Part shown: one piece after another, positions 34,119 to 42,322 of the stretch
Numbering within the stretch: the first letter of the stretch is position 1
Layout of the letters: each line of letters opens with the position of its first letter
From: Falsiroseomonas sp046052145
GTDB lineage: Bacteria > Pseudomonadota > Alphaproteobacteria > Acetobacterales > Acetobacteraceae
DNA: 64,000 bases
Assembly: GCA_046052145.1 (NCBI GenBank)
Contig: JBJOMW010000008.1
Coordinates: 1-64,000, forward strand
Reading direction: 5' to 3'
Translations under genes and position numbers: made by a program
The notes under the pieces: model-generated
The model's input: only the letters and a program-made list of their open reading frames with translations
Told to the model about the DNA's origin: nothing
Databases searched by the model: none

Positions 34119-35141
34119 ATGGACGCCCCGCATACCCCGCCGCCGCATGATGTCGGCGGCCGCCACCACGCCCCGATCGCGCGCGACGAACACAACTACG
34201 CGCATTGGGAGAAGGAGGCCGATGCGATCCGCATGCTGCTCGCGGATGGCAAGCGGCGGCTGTTCACCACCGACGAAAGCCGTCGCGTGCAAGAACAGCT
34301 GGACGACGCGACCTATTGGGCGACGCCCTACTACGAGCGCTGGATCCTCGCCTTCTCCAGCCTGATGATCGAGAAGGGCGTGTTGCCGCTGGCCGAGATC
34401 GAGGCGGAGGAAGCGCGGCTACGGGCAGCGGGTGCGGACAAGGTGGAGGGCCGCGCCGCCGGCCATCACGCTGACCACGATCACGACCATGATCATGATC
34501 ACGACCACAACCATGATCATGACCATGACGACGACCACCCCTATCAGGAAGACCACGACGCGCATGAGCAGGTGATGTCGCCGCTGCGCCTGCGCGGGGT
34601 TGCGGTGCGCAACCTGCTGCTGGCCAAGGGCGTGCTGACGGCGGCGGAAATCCGCGCCGAGATCGAGCGCATGGACAGCCGCGGCACCTGGAACGGTGCC
34701 GCCGTCGTTGCCCGCGCCTGGGCCGACCCGGCCTTCGCCGCACGGCTCGCCGCGGATGCCGGCGCTGCGGTGCAGGAGATGGGCTTCAGCAAGGGCGAGA
34801 CGGTGCTGACCGCGCTGTTCAACTCGCGAGAGGTCCACAACCTCGTCGTCTGCACGCTCTGCTCCTGCTACCCGCGCAGCGTGCTCGGCCGCCCGCCCGC
34901 CTGGTACAAGTCGCGCGCCTATCGCGCGCGCGCCGTCAGCGACCCGCGCGGCGTATTGGCGGAATTCGGCACCGTGCTGCCAGACGGCGTCGGCATCCGC
35001 GTCCACGACAGCAATGGCGAGCTGCGCTACATGGTCGTCCCCGAACGCCCCGCCGGCACCGAGGGCTGGGACGAAGCGAAGCTGCAGGCGCTGGTCACGC
35101 GCGACAGCCTGATCGGCGTAACGCGCGCGCGCGAACCATAA
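34119..35141 (+). CDS. Fused nitrile hydratase: beta N-terminal domain, His/Asp-repeat linker, alpha subunit
   Basis: Nitrile hydratases turn nitriles into amides. This 340-residue protein has three parts. Residues 1-110 match the beta-subunit N-terminal domain (HDVGGRHHAP, NYAHWEKEADAI, YYERWILAFSSLMIEKGVL). Residues 116-150 are a His/Asp repeat linker with at least ten histidines. Residues 150-340 are a complete alpha subunit with the metal claw V-C-T-L-C-S-C at 244-250, the cobalt-type form, plus GRPPAWYKSRAYRAR and DPRGVLAEFG. The beta C-terminal SH3-like domain is missing and is not found nearby. Thiocyanate hydrolase and toyocamycin nitrile hydratase have a split beta, so a third subunit may be encoded elsewhere. 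The ATG follows AGGAG. An amidase-like gene lies 20 bases downstream. Confidence 0.88.
   Translation: MDAPHTPPPHDVGGRHHAPIARDEHNYAHWEKEADAIRMLLADGKRRLFTTDESRRVQEQLDDATYWATPYYERWILAFSSLMIEKGVLPLAEIEAEEARLRAAGADKVEGRAAGHHADHDHDHDHDHDHNHDHDHDDDHPYQEDHDAHEQVMSPLRLRGVAVRNLLLAKGVLTAAEIRAEIERMDSRGTWNGAAVVARAWADPAFAARLAADAGAAVQEMGFSKGETVLTALFNSREVHNLVVCTLCSCYPRSVLGRPPAWYKSRAYRARAVSDPRGVLAEFGTVLPDGVGIRVHDSNGELRYMVVPERPAGTEGWDEAKLQALVTRDSLIGVTRAREP
34473..34538 (+). repeat. Eleven six-base GAYCAY repeats encoding the His/Asp linker
   Basis: Eleven consecutive hexamers, mostly GACCAT, GATCAT, GATCAC or GACCAC, encode the (Asp-His)n linker of the fused nitrile hydratase. Third positions vary between C and T, so the tract is imperfect. 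It stands out as locally AT-rich in a GC-rich gene. Such tracts may expand or contract, changing linker length in frame. Confidence 0.9.
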
Positions 35142-35161
35142 AGCAGGGGAAGGACCGGGAG

Positions 35162-35854
35162 ATGACCGACAAGCTCGAGAAATGGCGTGGCTATGTGCCG
35201 GATGAGGAGCTCGAGACCTATCGCAAGGGCGGCTTCGCGCGCCGCATCGGCTTCGGCCGCAAGCCCGCGCTGCTCAACATCGACACGACCTACATGTTCG
35301 TGGACCCGGCCTATTCGCAATGCGGCCGTCCGATGACGGCGCTGATGGACGCGGTGACACGCCTGACGGAGACGTTCCGCGCGCTGGACCTGCCCATCTA
35401 CTACAGCCGCCGCGACGACCGCACCCACCCGACCTATCGCGGGCTCTGGAACGAGAAGCTCGGCACGGCGGGCGACTTCCAGTACAGCCGCGACAAGCGC
35501 GCCGATGAATGGCCGGAGGCCTATGCGCCGCGGCCGCAGGACCGTGTGATCCTGAAGAACAAACCCTCCTGCTTCTTCCAGACGCCGCTCGACACCTTCC
35601 TGCGCTACGATGGCGTGGACACGCTGGTGATCTGCGGCATCTCCACCTCGGGCTGCGTGCGACATGGAGCGGTGGACGCCTTCTCGCACAATTTCCGTCC
35701 GATCCTGGTCGAGGAGGCCTGCGGCGACCGCAGCCCGCAGGCGCATCGCGCCAACCTCTTCGACATGGACATGAAGTTTTGCGACGTCGAACAGCTCGAC
35801 TACGTGCTGGCGCAGCTCTCGGCCTATGACGGCCGGCGCCAGGCGGCCGACTGA
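35162..35854 (+). CDS. Isochorismatase family amidohydrolase (N-carbamoylsarcosine amidase-like)
   Basis: A 230-residue cysteine hydrolase. The catalytic set is Asp in LLNIDTTYMFVD, Lys in VILKNKPSCFFQT and Cys in ICGISTSGCVRHGAVDA, as in carbamoylsarcosine amidase, nicotinamidase and maleamate amidase. Such enzymes cleave simple or carbamoyl amides. It starts 20 bases after the fused nitrile hydratase gene. Together they would take a nitrile to an amide and then to an acid plus ammonia. Pathway use is inference; the substrate is not known. Confidence 0.9.
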   Translation: MTDKLEKWRGYVPDEELETYRKGGFARRIGFGRKPALLNIDTTYMFVDPAYSQCGRPMTALMDAVTRLTETFRALDLPIYYSRRDDRTHPTYRGLWNEKLGTAGDFQYSRDKRADEWPEAYAPRPQDRVILKNKPSCFFQTPLDTFLRYDGVDTLVICGISTSGCVRHGAVDAFSHNFRPILVEEACGDRSPQAHRANLFDMDMKFCDVEQLDYVLAQLSAYDGRRQAAD

Positions 35855-35898
35855 CAGTTGGCGTCGGGAGGGCGCACGCGCCCTCCCCGCCTCCTGTG

Positions 35899-37446
35899 CT
35901 ACCCGGTGATCCCGATCTGCCAGGGCGCGAATTCGTGCCGGCCGAGGCCGAGCTCCTCGCTCTTACTCTTCTCGCCCGAGGCGATGCTGAGCAGCAAATC
36001 CAGGATGCGCTCGCCCATCTCAGGTAGGCTCGCCGTGCCGTCCAGCACCTCGCCGCAATTGATGTCCATGTCGTCCATCAGACGGCGATACATCGGCGTG
36101 TTCGTCGCAAGCTTCACCGACGGCACGGGCTTCGCGCCATACATGGACCCACGGCCCGTCGTGAAGGCGATGATGTTCGCCCCACCTGCCACCTGCCCCG
36201 TGGCCGAAACCGGGTCAAAGCCCGGCGTGTCCATGAAGACGAAGCCCTTGGCGGTGACAGGCTGCGCATAGTCATAGACGCCCATCAGCGGCCCCGTGCC
36301 GCCCTTCATCATCGCGCCGAGCGACTTTTCCAGAATGTTCGCAAGCCCGCCGGCCTGGTTGCCGGGGCTTACCACGCCGTTGATCTGCGTGTCGCGCCCG
36401 GCGGCATAGACATCCTTCCACCAGCGGATGCGCTCCAGCAGCTTCTCGCCGATCTCGGGGCTGGCGGCGCGGCGGGTCAGGGTGTGTTCCACGCCGTAGA
36501 TCTCGGGCGTCTCCGACAGGATCCCCGTGCCGCCGTGGCGGGCCAGCAGATCCACCGCCGCCCCGAGCGCCGGGTTCGCGGTGATGGAGGAGAACCCGTC
36601 CGAACCACCGCATTGCAGCCCGATCGTCAGGTGGGAGGCATCGACGGTGCTGCGCGTCGCGCGGTTCGCCTCCGGCAGCATGTCCTTCACGGCGGCAACG
36701 CCGGCCTCGATCGCCTTCTTCGTCCCGCCCACCTCCTGCATCACCAGCGTGCGCAGCATCGGGCCGGCCGCGAGGCCCTGGTCGGCCAGCATCGCAGGGA
36801 TCTGGTTGCGCTCGCAGCCGAGCCCCACCACCAGCACGCCCGCGACATTGGCGTGGCGCATATAGCCGCCGAGCGTGCGCCGCAGCAGGTCCATCGGCTC
36901 GCCCGACAGCTCCATCCCGCAGCCGGTCGAATGGGTGAAGGCCGCGACGCCATCCACATTCGGGAACTCGGCCAGACGTTCCGGCGTGAACCAATCCGCG
37001 ATCGCATGCGCGACCGTCGCCGAGCAGTTCACCGACGACACGATGGCGATGAAGTTGCGCGTGCCGACGCGCCCATCCGCGCGCACGATCCCCCGAAACG
37101 TCTTGCGCTCCGCGACCGGCACCATCTCCACCGGCCGGTAATCGGCGCCGATCGCCGGGTCGCGGTGGAATTCCTGGAAGGCGATGTTGTGGCCATGCAC
37201 CATCGTCCCGGCGGGCAGATCCTCCGCGGCGAAGCCGATGGTCACCTGGTATTTCAGCACCGGGTCGCCCTTGCGCAGGTGGCGCGTGGCGATCTTGTAG
37301 CCGGCCGGCGCCTTCTGCCGGGCGATGACGTTCTCGCCGGGGATCGGCGTGCCTTCCTCGATATCGACGCGCGCGACGACGACGTTGTCATCCGGGTGCA
37401 GCCGGATCACCGGCCCGTCCAGGCGCTTGGCGTTGAGGTCGATCAT
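35899..37446 (-). CDS. UxaA/GarD family hexarate or altronate dehydratase
   Basis: A 515-residue two-part dehydratase. The N-terminal SAF-like domain (about 1-100, RLHPDDNVVVARVDIEEGT) and the C-terminal UxaA domain (HSTGCGME, GLGCERNQ, GLQCGGSDGFSS, with conserved cysteines) are both present. Family members dehydrate altronate, galactarate or sulfolactate. The ATG at 37446 is preferred over a GTG at 37506, because GGAGGG lies seven bases upstream. It lies in the same direction as the GntR gene upstream and may be controlled by it. The substrate could be any sugar-acid-like hydroxy acid. Confidence 0.9.
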   Translation of the reverse strand: MIDLNAKRLDGPVIRLHPDDNVVVARVDIEEGTPIPGENVIARQKAPAGYKIATRHLRKGDPVLKYQVTIGFAAEDLPAGTMVHGHNIAFQEFHRDPAIGADYRPVEMVPVAERKTFRGIVRADGRVGTRNFIAIVSSVNCSATVAHAIADWFTPERLAEFPNVDGVAAFTHSTGCGMELSGEPMDLLRRTLGGYMRHANVAGVLVVGLGCERNQIPAMLADQGLAAGPMLRTLVMQEVGGTKKAIEAGVAAVKDMLPEANRATRSTVDASHLTIGLQCGGSDGFSSITANPALGAAVDLLARHGGTGILSETPEIYGVEHTLTRRAASPEIGEKLLERIRWWKDVYAAGRDTQINGVVSPGNQAGGLANILEKSLGAMMKGGTGPLMGVYDYAQPVTAKGFVFMDTPGFDPVSATGQVAGGANIIAFTTGRGSMYGAKPVPSVKLATNTPMYRRLMDDMDINCGEVLDGTASLPEMGERILDLLLSIASGEKSKSEELGLGRHEFAPWQIGITG

Positions 37447-37525
37447 GGGCGTGCCCTCCGGCGTCTTTTCGGTGCGGATGATCGCCGCCGCGGGCCGGAT
37501 GTCCACCCCCGGCGCGGATCAGGCC

Positions 37526-38209
37526 CTACTCAGCCGCGCCCGGTGTTGCCACCGGCACGCCGACCGCGCTGACCAGCCAGGCCAGCCGGTGGCGCTGCGC
37601 GGCGCGGACATGGGCGCGCGCGACGTCCTCGGCCGCCGCGCCGTCGCGGGCCTGCAGCGCGGCCAGCAGCGCGCGATGCTCCGCATGCGCCGCCGGCCCA
37701 CGCCCGCCCGTCGCGAGCAAGGAGGGCAGCAGCGCCATGGTCGCCGAAAGCTGTTCCAGGCTGCGCAGCAAATAGCGGTTGCGCGCAGCCAAATAGAGCA
37801 GCCCGTGCAGCCGGATATTGATCTCCGACAGCCCGCGCGGGTCATCGAGCCGCCCGGCCTCAGCCGCGACCAGTTCCGCCAGCGCGCCGAGCTCCGTCTC
37901 CGTCGCATGCTGCGCCGCCAGCCGCGCCGCCGCCCCTTCAAGGATCTCGCGCATCACATACAGCTCGATCACCTGCGCGTGATCCGGGCGCGTCACCGCC
38001 AAGCCGCGGCGCGGCTCATGCGTCAGCAGCCCCTCCGCCTCCAGCCGCGCGATCGCCTGGCGCACCGGCGTGCGGGAGACGCCGAAACGCGCCGCGAGGT
38101 CCGTCTCCGTTAGCCGCACCCCAGGCGCGAGCGACCCGTCGCGGATCGCCGCGCGGATGCGCGCATAGGCTTCCTGCCCGAGCTCACGCGGGAATTCGGT
38201 GGCGTCCAT
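37526..38209 (-). CDS. GntR family regulator (FCD type) between garD-like and tcuAB genes
   Basis: A 227-residue regulator. The winged helix (about residues 10-80) has the recognition helix FGVSRTPVRQAIARLEAEGLL. The FCD domain contains RLHGLLYLAARNRYLLRSLEQ. It is divergent from tcuA, and between the two starts lies a perfect palindrome (38263-38280) that matches the GntR/FCD operator type. It should therefore control tcuAB and itself, and perhaps the dehydratase gene downstream. Its inducer is probably a carboxylic acid, since FCD domains bind such ligands with a metal. Confidence 0.9.
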   Translation of the reverse strand: MDATEFPRELGQEAYARIRAAIRDGSLAPGVRLTETDLAARFGVSRTPVRQAIARLEAEGLLTHEPRRGLAVTRPDHAQVIELYVMREILEGAAARLAAQHATETELGALAELVAAEAGRLDDPRGLSEINIRLHGLLYLAARNRYLLRSLEQLSATMALLPSLLATGGRGPAAHAEHRALLAALQARDGAAAEDVARAHVRAAQRHRLAWLVSAVGVPVATPGAAE

Positions 38210-38262
38210 GCCAAGGGTCTAGCCGAAGCGGGGCAGCCCCGGGAAGGGGTTCTGGACATCCC

Positions 38263-38280
38263 TGTATCCCGGCGGATACA
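38263..38280. promoter_or_regulatory. Probable GntR operator TGTATCC-N4-GGATACA
   Basis: A perfect seven-base inverted repeat with a CGGC centre in the 80-base gap between the divergent GntR and tcuA starts. FCD-type GntR proteins bind palindromes of the TGTATNNNATACA kind, which this fits closely. It ends nine bases before the tcuA ATG, so binding would block transcription or the start of translation. No other palindrome of this quality lies in the gap. Confidence 0.7.
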
Positions 38281-38289
38281 AGTTTGCGC

Positions 38290-39687
38290 ATGCAGGATCT
38301 TGAACGCCTCTGGGATGTGCTGGTGGTGGGCGGCGGCAATGCCGCGCTCTGCGCCGCCATCGAAGCCCGCCGCGCCGGCGCCAGCGTCATCGTGCTGGAA
38401 CACGCGCCGAAGCCGCTCCGTGGCGGCAATTCGCGCCACACCCGCAACATCCGCGCGCTGCACCCCGCGCCGACCGAGGTGCTGACCGACAGCTACCTCG
38501 AAGAGGAATACTGGGACGACCTGAACCGCGTCACCGGCGGCAAGACGGATGAGACGCTCGCGCGCCTCTGCATCCGCGCCAGCCAGCACGCGCCGGGTTT
38601 CCTCGCCAGCTGCGGCGTCACCTTCCAGCCCTCGCTCTCGGGCACGCTGTCGCTCTCGCGCACCAACGCCTTCTTCCTCGGCGGCGGCAAGGCGCTGGTG
38701 AATGCGCTCTACCGCACGGCGGAGAAGCTCGGCATCGCCATCCTCTATGACACCGAGGTGCAGCACATCGCGGTCGAGGACGGCTTCGCGAAGGAGGCGA
38801 TCATCTCCCATCGCGGTTTCCCCGCGCGGCTGCGCTTTAAGGCGGTGGTCGCGGCCTCGGGCGGCTTCCAGGCGAACAGGGACTGGCTCCGCCGCTACTG
38901 GGGCGATGCGGCCGACAATTTCCAGATCCGCGGGACCCCCTATGCGCAGGGGCGCGTGCTGCGCGACCTGCTGGACCAGGGCCTGCACGAGGTCGGCGAC
39001 CCAACCCAGTTCCACGCAGTTGCCAACGACGCCCGCGCGCCGATGGAAGATGGCGGTCTCGCCATGCGGCTCGACTGCGTGCCCTTTGCCATCGTGGTGA
39101 ACCGCGACGTCGAGCGTTTCTACGACGAAGGCGAGGATGTCTGGCCGAAGCGCTATGCCATCTGGGGCCGCCTGATCGCGCAGCAGCCCGGCCAGCAGGC
39201 CTTCGCGATCACCGACAGCCAGGCAGAGATGAACTACCTCCCGAGCGTCTTCCCGCCCTATCGCGCGGAGACGCTGGCCGAGCTTGCCGCGATGGCCGGG
39301 ATCGATGCCGGCAAGCTCGAGCGCGTGGTGGCCGAGTACAACGCCGCCGTCCGCCCCGGCACCTTCAAGCCGATGGTGCCCGATGATTGCCGCACGGAAG
39401 GCCTGACGCCCCCGAAAAGCCATTGGGCGCGCCGCATCGAGAAGCCGCCCTTCCTCTGCCATCCGCTGCGCCCTGGCATCACCTTCACCTTCCTCGGGCT
39501 CAAGGTGAATGAGCGTGCCCGCGTGCTGATGGCCGATGGGCGCCCAAGCGCCAACATCTTCGCCTCGGGCGAGATCATGTCCGGGAATATCCTGGGCCAG
39601 GGCTACCTCGCCGGCTTCGGCATGGCGATCGGAACCGTGTTCGGCCGCATCGCAGGCGAGGAGGCCGCGCGCCATGTCCGCAACTGA
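38290..39687 (+). CDS. tcuA: FAD-dependent tricarballylate dehydrogenase
   Basis: A 465-residue flavoprotein of the fumarate reductase/succinate dehydrogenase group. TcuA oxidises tricarballylate to cis-aconitate. The FAD motif is DVLVVGGGNAALCAAIEAR. RGGNSRHTRNIRAL and the C-terminal GEIMSGNILGQGYLAGFG are characteristic of TcuA. TcuB, its electron-transfer partner, follows with a 14-base overlap. The ATG at 38290 is used; a TTG six bases earlier is possible. No strong Shine-Dalgarno is seen, since the operator palindrome occupies that place. The tricarballylate transporter gene tcuC is not in the window. Confidence 0.92.
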   Translation: MQDLERLWDVLVVGGGNAALCAAIEARRAGASVIVLEHAPKPLRGGNSRHTRNIRALHPAPTEVLTDSYLEEEYWDDLNRVTGGKTDETLARLCIRASQHAPGFLASCGVTFQPSLSGTLSLSRTNAFFLGGGKALVNALYRTAEKLGIAILYDTEVQHIAVEDGFAKEAIISHRGFPARLRFKAVVAASGGFQANRDWLRRYWGDAADNFQIRGTPYAQGRVLRDLLDQGLHEVGDPTQFHAVANDARAPMEDGGLAMRLDCVPFAIVVNRDVERFYDEGEDVWPKRYAIWGRLIAQQPGQQAFAITDSQAEMNYLPSVFPPYRAETLAELAAMAGIDAGKLERVVAEYNAAVRPGTFKPMVPDDCRTEGLTPPKSHWARRIEKPPFLCHPLRPGITFTFLGLKVNERARVLMADGRPSANIFASGEIMSGNILGQGYLAGFGMAIGTVFGRIAGEEAARHVRN

Positions 39688-40846
39688 TTTCTCGCTGGTG
39701 AAGCTGGCCACCGGCCCGATGCCGGCCGAGCTCGCGCAATCCGACGCTGTGTCGGAAGCCGCGCGCCAGATGGCCGTGTGCAATGCTTGCCGCTATTGCG
39801 AAAGCTATTGCGCCGTCTTCCCCGCCATGGCGATGCGCCGCGAGTTCACGGCCGGCGACCTGACGCACCTGGCGAATCTCTGCCACGGCTGCAAGGGCTG
39901 CTACCACGCCTGCCAATACGCGCCGCCGCATGCCTTCGGCATCAACATCCCCGCGACCTTCGCGACCATCCGCAACGAGAGCTACGCCGCCTTCGCCTGG
40001 CCCGCGCCGATGGGCCGGCTGTTCGAGCGCAACGGCACCATCGTCTCCCTGCTCGCCGCGCTGTTCGCGACCCTCGCGATGGTGCTGGCGGTGGCCATCA
40101 AGGACCCGGCGGTGCTCTGGGGCGCGCATAGCGGCGCGGGCGCTTTCTATCGCGTCATCCCGCTCTGGCTGATGAACCTGCTGGCCGGCGGCACCTTCGC
40201 CTTTGCCATCCTCGCCTTCATCATGGGCGGTATCCGGTATTGGCGCGGCACCGCGTCCGGCGGCGCGCCGATCGGGCTCGCGCCCGCGCGCGATGCCGCG
40301 GTGGATGTGCTGACGCTCCGCAACCTCGGCGGCGGCGGGCATGGCTGCAACGACCTCGATGACAGCTTCGCGCAATGGCGGCGCTGGCTGCACCACGCGA
40401 TGTTCTACGGTTTCGCCATGTGCTTCGCCGCGACCAGCACGGGCGCGATGTACCACCACCTCTTCGGCTGGACCTCGCCGCACGCCTTCTGGAGCCTGCC
40501 GGTGCAGCTGGGCACCTGGGGCGGCGTGCTGCTCTGCATCGGCACGGCGGGGCTCGCGGTGGTGAAGACGATCACCGATCCCGCGCCGGTGGCGAAGAAG
40601 CTGCTGGGCGGGGAATACGCGATGCTCGCGCTGCTGTTCCTCGTCTCCTCCACCGGCCTTCTGCTGCTGGCGGTGCGGCATACCGGCGCGATGGGGCTGA
40701 TGCTCGCGCTGCATCTCGGCCTCGTGCTCGCGCTGTTCGTCGCCGCGCCCTACAGCAAGATGGTGCACGGCATGTATCGCAGCCTCGCGCTGCTGCGGAA
40801 TGCGCGGGAGAAGCGCGCCGGCAAGCCCGGTCAGGCCACCGCCTGA
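39674..40846 (+). CDS. tcuB: Tricarballylate utilization protein TcuB (Fe-S/membrane electron carrier)
   Basis: A 390-residue protein that reoxidises TcuA by passing electrons to the membrane. The N-terminal domain has two ferredoxin-like cysteine clusters (CNACRYCESYC and CHGCKGCYHAC) for 4Fe-4S centres. About six hydrophobic segments follow, with histidines in HHAMFYGFAMCF and MYHHLFGW that could bind haem. The ATG at 39674 lies inside the tcuA end, which couples translation. In Salmonella the TcuAB pair is the whole oxidising system. A related 2-hydroxy-tricarboxylate dehydrogenation is possible. Confidence 0.92.
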   Translation: MSATDFSLVKLATGPMPAELAQSDAVSEAARQMAVCNACRYCESYCAVFPAMAMRREFTAGDLTHLANLCHGCKGCYHACQYAPPHAFGINIPATFATIRNESYAAFAWPAPMGRLFERNGTIVSLLAALFATLAMVLAVAIKDPAVLWGAHSGAGAFYRVIPLWLMNLLAGGTFAFAILAFIMGGIRYWRGTASGGAPIGLAPARDAAVDVLTLRNLGGGGHGCNDLDDSFAQWRRWLHHAMFYGFAMCFAATSTGAMYHHLFGWTSPHAFWSLPVQLGTWGGVLLCIGTAGLAVVKTITDPAPVAKKLLGGEYAMLALLFLVSSTGLLLLAVRHTGAMGLMLALHLGLVLALFVAAPYSKMVHGMYRSLALLRNAREKRAGKPGQATA

Positions 40847-40864
40847 CCGGGCCGGCGGCGCGGT

Positions 40865-41896
40865 TTAGCGCACCGGCATCGCGTACATCAGCCCGCCGCG
40901 GGTCCAGAGGTCGTTCAACCCCCGCTGCAGCCCGATCGGGGATCCGCGGCCAAGGTGGCGTTCGAAGATCTCGCCGTAATTCCCGACCGCCTTGATGGCG
41001 TTATAGGCCCAGCGCCGGTCGAGCCCCATGAACGGCCCGTGGTCGCCCGAAACACCCAGCAGACGCCGGATTTCCGGCCGTTCGCTGCGCAGCATCTCAT
41101 CCACATTGGCGCGCGTGACGCCAAGCTCCTCCGCCTCGATCAGCGCGTAGATCGTCCAGCGCACGATATCGAACCACTGGTCGTCGCCATGGCGCACGGC
41201 GGGCGCCAGCGGCTCCTTCGAGATGATGTCGGGCAGCACGATATGGTCGTCCGGCCGCGGCAGCGCGCTGCGGATACCCGCAAGCTGGCTGGCATCGGTC
41301 GAGAAGGCGTCGCAGCGCCCCGCCTCATAGGCGATGCGAGTCTCGTCATTCTGCTCGAACACCACGGGGCGGAAGCTGATGCGGTTGCTGCGCGCCCAAT
41401 CCGCCAGGTTCAGCTCATTCGTCGTGCCGGAGGTGACGCAGATGGATGCGCCGTCGAGCTGGTTTGCCCGCTGCACCCCGGCATTGCGCCGCACCAGGAA
41501 GCCCTGCCCGTCATAGAAGGTGACAGCGGTGAAGTTCAGCCCGTTCGCCGTATCGCGCGACTGCGTCCAGGTGGTGGTGCGCGGCAGCAGGTCGATCTGC
41601 CCCGATTGCAGCGCCGGCAGCCGCGCGGCGGAGGTCAGCACGGTGAAGCGCACACGGTTGCCATCGCCGAAGATCGCGGCCGCGACGGCGCGGCAGGTGT
41701 CGGCATCAAGCCCCTGGTAATTGCCGCGGCTGTCGGTGATGCCAAAGCCCGGCGCGCCGGGATGGGCGCCGCAATCCACCTGTCCCTTGCTGCGCGTCGA
41801 GGCGAGCGTCGGCCCCGGCGCCGCCATGGTCTGCCCGAGTGCCGGCAGCGCGATCACCAGCGCCGCAGAGGCGGCCAAGAACATCCGTCCGAACAT
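40865..41896 (-). CDS. General amino-acid ABC transporter substrate-binding protein, AapJ-like
   Basis: A 343-residue periplasmic protein. The signal is MFGRMFLAASAALVIALPALG, cleaved near the following Gln-Thr-Met-Ala. The mature domain has the AapJ/BztA pattern: VDCGAHPGAPGFG, GNYQGLDADTCRAVAAAIFG, then the hinge lines TTTWTQSRDTANGLNF and ICVTSGTTNELNLADW, and NYGEIFERHLG near the C-terminus. It is longer than short amino-acid binding proteins, as AapJ proteins are. The AapQMP subunits are not found here, so it is another solitary binding protein. A longer in-frame start is not supported by the signal sequence. Confidence 0.92.
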   Translation of the reverse strand: MFGRMFLAASAALVIALPALGQTMAAPGPTLASTRSKGQVDCGAHPGAPGFGITDSRGNYQGLDADTCRAVAAAIFGDGNRVRFTVLTSAARLPALQSGQIDLLPRTTTWTQSRDTANGLNFTAVTFYDGQGFLVRRNAGVQRANQLDGASICVTSGTTNELNLADWARSNRISFRPVVFEQNDETRIAYEAGRCDAFSTDASQLAGIRSALPRPDDHIVLPDIISKEPLAPAVRHGDDQWFDIVRWTIYALIEAEELGVTRANVDEMLRSERPEIRRLLGVSGDHGPFMGLDRRWAYNAIKAVGNYGEIFERHLGRGSPIGLQRGLNDLWTRGGLMYAMPVR

Positions 41897-42009
41897 GTTT
41901 CCCCCGTTTTGGTAGAAGGGGGAGCTTGCAGCACCATGCGGCCAGCGGTCATGGCCGGAAGGTTGAAAGCCCGCAATATGCGGCCCGGCGTCCCCAGGCC
42001 GGGCGCCGC

Positions 42010-42321
42010 TCAACCGCCCCGGGCGGCGGCCAGGAAGGGGCGCGCAGCGTCCATCGCCGCCGGGCAGGAGGGCGCCGCATCCCGCAGCACCGCCTCCGGC
42101 GCGACCAGCCCCGCCCAGGCCCGTAACGCCGTCATGATCGCCCAGACCGGCTCCGCCGCCGCGCGCTCCACCAGCCGCGGGGCAGCATCGGCGGCGCAGC
42201 GCGTCACCTGCTCCATCACCTGCCGCCCGGCCTGGCCGGCCTGAAGGCGCTCGGCCAGCTCGGATTGCAGCGGCCCGAGCAGAAAGGTCGCGACGAGGAA
42301 GGCCAGCAGGTCGTTCAGCAT
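42010..42321 (-). CDS. Hypothetical helical protein, 103 residues
   Basis: Starts MLNDLLAFLVATFLLGPLQSE, a hydrophobic N-terminal helix, and continues with amphipathic helices rich in Ala and Arg (LAERLQAGQAGRQVMEQV, LVERAAAEPVWAIMTALRAW). It has two cysteines (RCAADAA, SCPAAMD). No family is recognised. It lies immediately after a small membrane protein gene (1-base gap), and the two are probably one operon of unknown role. Position and codon use look coding. Confidence 0.6.
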   Translation of the reverse strand: MLNDLLAFLVATFLLGPLQSELAERLQAGQAGRQVMEQVTRCAADAAPRLVERAAAEPVWAIMTALRAWAGLVAPEAVLRDAAPSCPAAMDAARPFLAAARGG

Positions 42322-42322
42322 G

